Assembly: GCF_002042965.1 (NCBI RefSeq)
Contig: NZ_MZNT01000001.1
Location: 496,001 to 560,000 of the forward strand
Direction: 5' to 3'
Source: Paenibacillus sp. 32352
GTDB taxonomy: Bacteria; Bacillota; Bacilli; Paenibacillales; NBRC-103111
DNA: 64,000 bases
Shown: one piece after another, positions 60,037-64,000 of the stretch
Numbering within the stretch: position 1 is the first letter of the stretch
Layout: every line of letters begins with the position of its first letter
The notes under the pieces: model-generated
Told to the model about the DNA's origin: nothing
The model's input: the letters and a program-made list of their open reading frames with translations, nothing else
Database searches by the model: none
Translations under genes and position numbers: made by a program

Positions 60037-61211
60037 TAGGGGAAGCGTACCGTATCGGAATAGGCTTCCCGTACCTCCAGCAGCTTGGGCAGCTGCTCCA
60101 TGAACGTATCAACGAGCGCTGGATCAAAATGGCTTCCGCGCTCTTCCTTGAACAGAGCCAATATTTGATCAAGCTCCCATGCCTTCTTGTATACGCGTTC
60201 GGTTCCCAATGCATCGAATACATCGGCTATCGCCGTAATTCTTCCGTAGATGTGGATATCCTCGCCCTTTAACCCCCGAGGATATCCGGTTCCGTTCCAT
60301 TTCTCATGATGCTCGTGAGCAACGATAGCGGCGGCTTTCAATATACGTCGTTTGGAGTTTTTGAGCAGCGAGTACCCGATTTCACTGTGGGTTTTCATAA
60401 CGGCGAACTCTTCGTCTGTCAGCTTGCCCGGCTTTTGCAGCAGCTCGTCCGGAATGGCGACCTTGCCGATATCATGCATAGGGGAAGCAATCCTTAACAG
60501 CTCTGCTTCCTCTTGACTCATTCCGTGGCCGAGAGCTAACAGATAGGAATATTCAGCAACGCGCTTGACGTGGTTACCGGTTTCCTTGGAGCGGCTTTCG
60601 CCGATCTCACCCATCATATAAATGATTTCTTTTTGGGTTTCCTCAATTTCGGCCGATAGTAAGGCGGATTCCAGCGACTTTGCTACGTAGGATGCAGCCA
60701 GGGATAAATATTCAACGTCCTTATCCGTAAACGCTTCATCCTCTGTAAGCTTATTGACCGCTTGATAGGCTCCCATGACTTCACCCTCATTGTTGTGGAA
60801 CGGGATCACCATCAGCGACTTGGTGCGGTAGCCGGTCTTTTTGTCCATAGCGATGGCACCGCTTAGCAGCACTTCTCTATACTCCATATTGGTATACGCA
60901 TCGTTAATAAAAATCGGCAGCCCCGTAGCGATGGACCGTCCGACCAGGCCGGCATCGGCAGACATTTTGAGCGGGGGAACGCCATGAGCGACCTTGGAGT
61001 AAAGCTCGTTCTTTTGTTTGTCCAGCAGCCAGACGGTGCAGCGGTCGGCAACGATCATTTCTCTTCCCATATCCGCCATCAGAAGCAGCAAATGATCCAG
61101 GCACCGTTCATTCGTTATTTTGGAGACATAATGAAAAATAATCCGAAGCAGCTGCTGCGGATCATGCTCCTGTTTCTTTCCGGGCGCATTCACAGGGAGA
61201 TCACTCTTCAC
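60036..61211 (-). CDS. GAF-HD-GYP phosphodiesterase
   Basis: 391 residues from the GTG at 61211. A GAF sensor domain (about 30-185, DRCTVWLLDKQ and GLVGRSIATGLP) is followed by an HD-GYP domain with SPMHDIGKVAIPDELLQKPG near 241 and HHEKWNGTGYPRGL near 299. HD-GYP enzymes degrade c-di-GMP to GMP. GGGAGGA lies eight bases before the GTG. The ATG at 61259 falls inside a likely -10 (TATGAT), so it is unlikely to be the start. It may counter the GGDEF proteins in this window. Confidence 0.9.
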   Translation of the reverse strand: MKSDLPVNAPGKKQEHDPQQLLRIIFHYVSKITNERCLDHLLLLMADMGREMIVADRCTVWLLDKQKNELYSKVAHGVPPLKMSADAGLVGRSIATGLPIFINDAYTNMEYREVLLSGAIAMDKKTGYRTKSLMVIPFHNNEGEVMGAYQAVNKLTEDEAFTDKDVEYLSLAASYVAKSLESALLSAEIEETQKEIIYMMGEIGESRSKETGNHVKRVAEYSYLLALGHGMSQEEAELLRIASPMHDIGKVAIPDELLQKPGKLTDEEFAVMKTHSEIGYSLLKNSKRRILKAAAIVAHEHHEKWNGTGYPRGLKGEDIHIYGRITAIADVFDALGTERVYKKAWELDQILALFKEERGSHFDPALVDTFMEQLPKLLEVREAYSDTVRFP

Positions 61212-61347
61212 ATTATTATCCTCCCGAAGGGACTCTATTTTTTCAGCTAAGAAAATCATATTATAATGACTAAAGATCTGTAAATCATTTGTTTATAAGA
61301 AAATATTCAGGAAACCGGAAGTTCCCCTGGAATTCGGAGGAGGGTTT

Positions 61348-62172
61348 ATGTTGGATTGGGTCATTGGAATCGTGTGCAGCCTGGTCATAGCCGCGGCGGC
61401 TTATACCAAAAGATCACTATCAGCGTCAGGCGCGGCTGCGGCTGTTATCGTAGGAACCGTAATGTATGTGTTCGGCAGCCTGTCGTGGTTCGGGACGCTG
61501 ATCGTATTTTTTATTACCTCATCGCTATTGTCCAAGTGGAAGCAGCGCCGCAAGGCTGCGGTAGAACAGCATTATGCCAAATCAGGCAGAAGGGATGCGG
61601 GACAAGTATTGGCGAACGGCGGGATCGGCATGCTTCTTTGTATCGGTCACAGCCTATGGGCGCACCCGTTCTGGTGGGCGGCTTTTATCGGGGTCATGGC
61701 AACGGTCAATGCAGATACGTGGGCAACGGAAATCGGCGGACTCAGCAGGTCGATGCCCAGGTCTATCGTCAACGGGCGCAAGGTCCCGGCCGGAACGTCA
61801 GGAGGAATTACATGGCTCGGGCTGGCAGCTTCCCTGGCCGGGGGCATCGTAATAGGCGTATCCGCATGGGCGCTGCTTCAGCTTCAGGGAGTACCTGAAG
61901 CCGGCCAAGCGAATGAAGGGTCCTTAACGGGTCTGGTACTCCTAGGCGCCCTGGGGGGAATGGCCGGCTCGCTTATCGATTCGTGGCTTGGGGCTGTATG
62001 CCAGGTCATGTACCGCTGTAAGGTATGCGGAAGGGAATTAGAGAAGAGCCGTCACTGCGATACGGCGGCAGAACGGATTCGGGGAGCCTCGGTGATGACG
62101 AACGATGCGGTGAATCTGTTGAGCTCATGCTTAGGAGGGGCTGTTTGCCTGATGGTGTACCGCTTGCTGTAA
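61348..62172 (+). CDS. DUF92 family membrane protein
   Basis: 274 residues with about six or seven membrane segments. DTWATEIGGLSRSMPRSIVNGRKVP near 127-151 and GTSGGITWLG are the DUF92 signature, a family related to plant phytyl-phosphate kinase VTE6. It possibly handles a prenyl or lipid phosphate. A Cys pair (CRYKVCGRELEKSRHC-type segment near 227-240) is notable. ATG follows GGAGGAGGG. Confidence 0.88.
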   Translation: MLDWVIGIVCSLVIAAAAYTKRSLSASGAAAAVIVGTVMYVFGSLSWFGTLIVFFITSSLLSKWKQRRKAAVEQHYAKSGRRDAGQVLANGGIGMLLCIGHSLWAHPFWWAAFIGVMATVNADTWATEIGGLSRSMPRSIVNGRKVPAGTSGGITWLGLAASLAGGIVIGVSAWALLQLQGVPEAGQANEGSLTGLVLLGALGGMAGSLIDSWLGAVCQVMYRCKVCGRELEKSRHCDTAAERIRGASVMTNDAVNLLSSCLGGAVCLMVYRLL

Positions 62173-62198
62173 CTCGTAAGAACAAGCGCAAGCAGGAG

Positions 62199-62294
62199 TC
62201 AACGGGAGGAAGCTCTCCTGAGATACCATATCGTTAGTCCGAGTACAGTGAACAAGATGATGAACGCTACGACCCAAATCATAGTTATAATCAA
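62199..62294 (-). CDS. possible 31-residue membrane peptide
   Basis: A TTG start eight bases after TGGAGGA opens LIITMIWVVAFIILFTVLGL and then TIWYLRRASSR, a single membrane helix with a basic end. It has the look of a small membrane protein, but it lies in the gap between two genes and no family is known. Confidence 0.4.
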   Translation of the reverse strand: MIITMIWVVAFIILFTVLGLTIWYLRRASSR

Positions 62295-62325
62295 TTCTGT
62301 TTCCTCCATTCTTGGATTGACTAAG

Positions 62326-62357
62326 AACAGAGCGGCTTGCTCCGACAACGCTCTGTT
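62326..62357. terminator. hairpin, possible terminator after DUF92
   Basis: AACAGAGCG and CGCTCTGTT form a 9-base stem around a 14-base loop. The following T-run is short. Confidence 0.5.
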
Positions 62358-62392
62358 TAAAGTTTGCGCCATTTGAGGAAAAAGAAATCATA

Positions 62393-62431
62393 AGACGAAA
62401 ACAGCCGCCTGTTCCGATTGAACCTGCGGCT
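62393..62431 (-). terminator. terminator of the PAS-GGDEF gene
   Basis: On the minus strand AGCCGC pairs with GCGGCT and TGTTTTCG follows, just after the stop at 62440. Confidence 0.7.
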
Positions 62432-62439
62432 AGTTTGAA

Positions 62440-63771
62440 TTATTCGTCCCGGTGATAGAGTCTGACAACATTTCTGCCCTCCTGCTTTGCTTGATATAGT
62501 GCTTTATCAGCTCGGAGGAAAAGCTCGCTCGGGTCCATGTCGCGGGAAGGGATCATCGTTGCCGTACCGGAGCTGATGGTGATATAAGGAGAATGCTCGG
62601 ATCGGGTATGGGGGATTTGGAGCAGCTCCACCTGCTGCCTGAGATGCTCGGCAACGGTTCTGGCCCCCGCAGCGTCGGTGGAAGGAAGCAGAACGACGAA
62701 TTCTTCCCCGCCATAACGCGCAATAAAGTCTCCGGGCCGCTTGGCGGCTTTCCGCAATGACTCCGCTACACGTTGTAAGCATATATCTCCCTCGATGTGC
62801 CCATATGAATCATTGTATCGTTTGAAAAAATCAATGTCGACCAGGATAAGCGACAGCGGAGTGGACATTCGGCTGCCCTGCTTCCATTCCTTGAGCAGGC
62901 ATTCGTCAAAGCCGCGGCGGTTTGCTACCCCTGTTAAAGCATCGACGGTTGAAATTCTCTGGAGCAGCTCGTTCGTCTCGCGAAGCTGATTCTCCACATG
63001 CTTGCGGGCGGTTATATCCCTGGAGACCGTTATAACTTCTTTATTCAGGCCGCGTTTGTCGAGAATGGGCCTTGCCGTCGTTTCAAACCAAATATAGGTC
63101 CCGTCTTTCTTTCGGATCCGATAAGCGGACAGATCGATACGCAGATCAGTCAAGCTGGGCTCTTTATGCCCATCCGTGAATTGAAGATCGTCCGGGTGCA
63201 GCATATCAAATACGCTGCTCCCTATCAAGGCATCCGGTTCGTAACCGAGCAGGGTTCTAGAGGCGGGAGAAACATATAGGAAAGTGCCGTTCATGGCAAT
63301 TCTTGAAATCATATCCGTCGAGTTCTCGGTTATCATCCGAAACATCTCTTCACTCTCGCGAAGGGCAGCCTCGTTGTTTTTTTGCATCGTGATGTTGCGC
63401 AGATTAATGGTGAATAAATTCTTCCCCGGATAGGTTCGCACATCGAACCATTTGCCCAGCGGGGAGAACCACCATTCAAACGTTTGCGGAGTCTGTGTTG
63501 TCAACGCTGCCAGATAGTAGTCATAGAGAGGGGTACCGGCAGCATCAGGAAAGCATGTCCAAAACGAAGCGCCGAGCAGGTCGCTGCGGCTGCGCTCCAG
63601 TAAGTGTTCAGCGGCGCTGTTCAAATAGATGAAACGTCCATAGCTGTCCAGACTAAAAATACCGTCTGAAATATTCTCCAATATTTCCGATAGAAAGGGG
63701 GAGGATGTAGGGTTCATCTCGCTGATAGAATAGGACTGCTGCTCTTCGACTTCCTTCAACGGTTCTAGCAT
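62440..63771 (-). CDS. PAS-PAS-GGDEF diguanylate cyclase
   Basis: 443 residues from the ATG at 63771. Two PAS domains (about 25-135, ILENISDGIFSLDSYGRFIY; about 145-265, ISRIAMNGTFLYVSPASRTLL) are followed by a GGDEF domain (about 280-440) with an intact RYGGEEF near 350, so it should make c-di-GMP. There is no membrane segment, hence a cytoplasmic sensor. AGGAAGGA lies nine bases before the ATG at 63771; a longer frame starts at 63819 without a site. Confidence 0.9.
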   Translation of the reverse strand: MLEPLKEVEEQQSYSISEMNPTSSPFLSEILENISDGIFSLDSYGRFIYLNSAAEHLLERSRSDLLGASFWTCFPDAAGTPLYDYYLAALTTQTPQTFEWWFSPLGKWFDVRTYPGKNLFTINLRNITMQKNNEAALRESEEMFRMITENSTDMISRIAMNGTFLYVSPASRTLLGYEPDALIGSSVFDMLHPDDLQFTDGHKEPSLTDLRIDLSAYRIRKKDGTYIWFETTARPILDKRGLNKEVITVSRDITARKHVENQLRETNELLQRISTVDALTGVANRRGFDECLLKEWKQGSRMSTPLSLILVDIDFFKRYNDSYGHIEGDICLQRVAESLRKAAKRPGDFIARYGGEEFVVLLPSTDAAGARTVAEHLRQQVELLQIPHTRSEHSPYITISSGTATMIPSRDMDPSELFLRADKALYQAKQEGRNVVRLYHRDE

Positions 63772-63931
63772 ATGGAGGAATCCTTCCTGCATATTATGCA
63801 ATAATTGGTAACATGGCATAGCTTTATTTTAATGAATGAAGCGGGAGAGTTCAATGGATAAATGGAAAAAAACGGGCGGATTTTAACCATTCTCCAATAC
63901 ACAACCTGCCCTTGCTTTGAATGTACAATGT

Positions 63932-64000
63932 TTAAGGCTCGGGATGGGGCGGGAGAGCTGTTTCCGAAGGCTCAACTACGGCCGGACTGGCTGTAGCAAC
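63932..64000 (-). CDS. possible 3' end of an unidentified minus-strand gene (partial)
   Basis: The frame entering from the right edge ends at TAA (63932-63934) with a Pro/Thr/Ala-rich tail (ATASPAVVEPSETALPPHPEP). It looks like a linker-type C terminus, but 22 codons are too few to be sure that it is a gene. Confidence 0.3.
   Translation of the reverse strand, partial: VATASPAVVEPSETALPPHPEP

Noticed and set aside
1-64000. CRISPR arrays, tRNA or rRNA genes, integrases, transposases
   Set aside because: None was found on reading both strands. The two repeat families are dispersed and palindromic, not arrays.

Overview
The window looks like a chromosome segment of a Paenibacillus-type Firmicute (family Paenibacillaceae). 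The grounds are strong AGGAGG-type ribosome sites, frequent TTG and GTG starts, moderate GC in most genes, and family choices such as YtxG/YtxH, a stalk-domain secreted protein, YuzB, a YpvA-like helicase, a YqgT-like M14 peptidase and agr genes with a HRPE-type AgrD tail. No rRNA, tRNA, phage, transposase or CRISPR array was seen.

Layout. 0.3-5.6 kb: five-gene + strand operon (OPT/YSL transporter, DUF917, DUF1177, AroM-like, M29-like aminopeptidase), probably an uptake and breakdown route for a small peptide or amide. 5.9-8.0 kb: selD-mnmH, the selenium tRNA modification pair. 8.4-9.3 kb: YtxG/YtxH-like stress proteins. 9.4-10.6 kb: NAGPA-like phosphodiester glycosidase. 10.7-17.3 kb: an all-minus-strand island whose membrane-protein part is visibly AT-rich. 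It runs from an HTH-LytTR-like regulator through four AgrC-sensor-like membrane proteins without a kinase domain and one internally deleted copy, to agrB, a 40-residue agrD and a LytTR-GGDEF-EAL fusion. 18-24 kb: sugar genes (GH15 glucoamylase overlapping a glucose dehydrogenase, AraC regulator, BdbC-like protein, GH4 melA). 24.5-29.4 kb: a 1633-residue propeller/SpaA/DUF11 protein. 29.4-36.6 kb: housekeeping and cell-wall genes (methyltransferase, deacetylase, glutamate racemase, M14 peptidase, DUF1232, AI-2E exporter, HxlR). 36.8-40.1 kb: a NarL-type two-component system and a small secreted KPEA-repeat protein, both preceded by phased TCCCG-core repeats. 40.3-46.4 kb: P450, LysR/threonine synthase, IscA-like and YuzB proteins, phytase-like protein. 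46.5-55 kb: two MFS exporters, a c-di-GMP-I riboswitch before an orphan gene, an NTF2-like protein, LysR with a divergent purA paralogue, RNA and O-methyltransferases. 55.3-63.8 kb: CapA, FAH hydrolase, YpvA-like helicase, GAF-HD-GYP, DUF92, PAS-GGDEF.

Themes. Cyclic-di-GMP recurs: LytTR-GGDEF-EAL beside agrBD, GAF-HD-GYP, PAS-GGDEF and the riboswitch. Two families of dispersed palindromic repeats occur in the 3' regions of genes. One (about 200 bp, two copies) is bracketed at each site by two near-copies of that site's own terminator hairpin. The other (about 60 bp, three good copies and one decayed) follows terminators, the three good copies all between convergent genes. The most novel-looking system is the agr-like island, which has a signal maker and a signal peptide but no histidine kinase or response regulator; its possible outputs are LytTR proteins, one fused to c-di-GMP enzymes.
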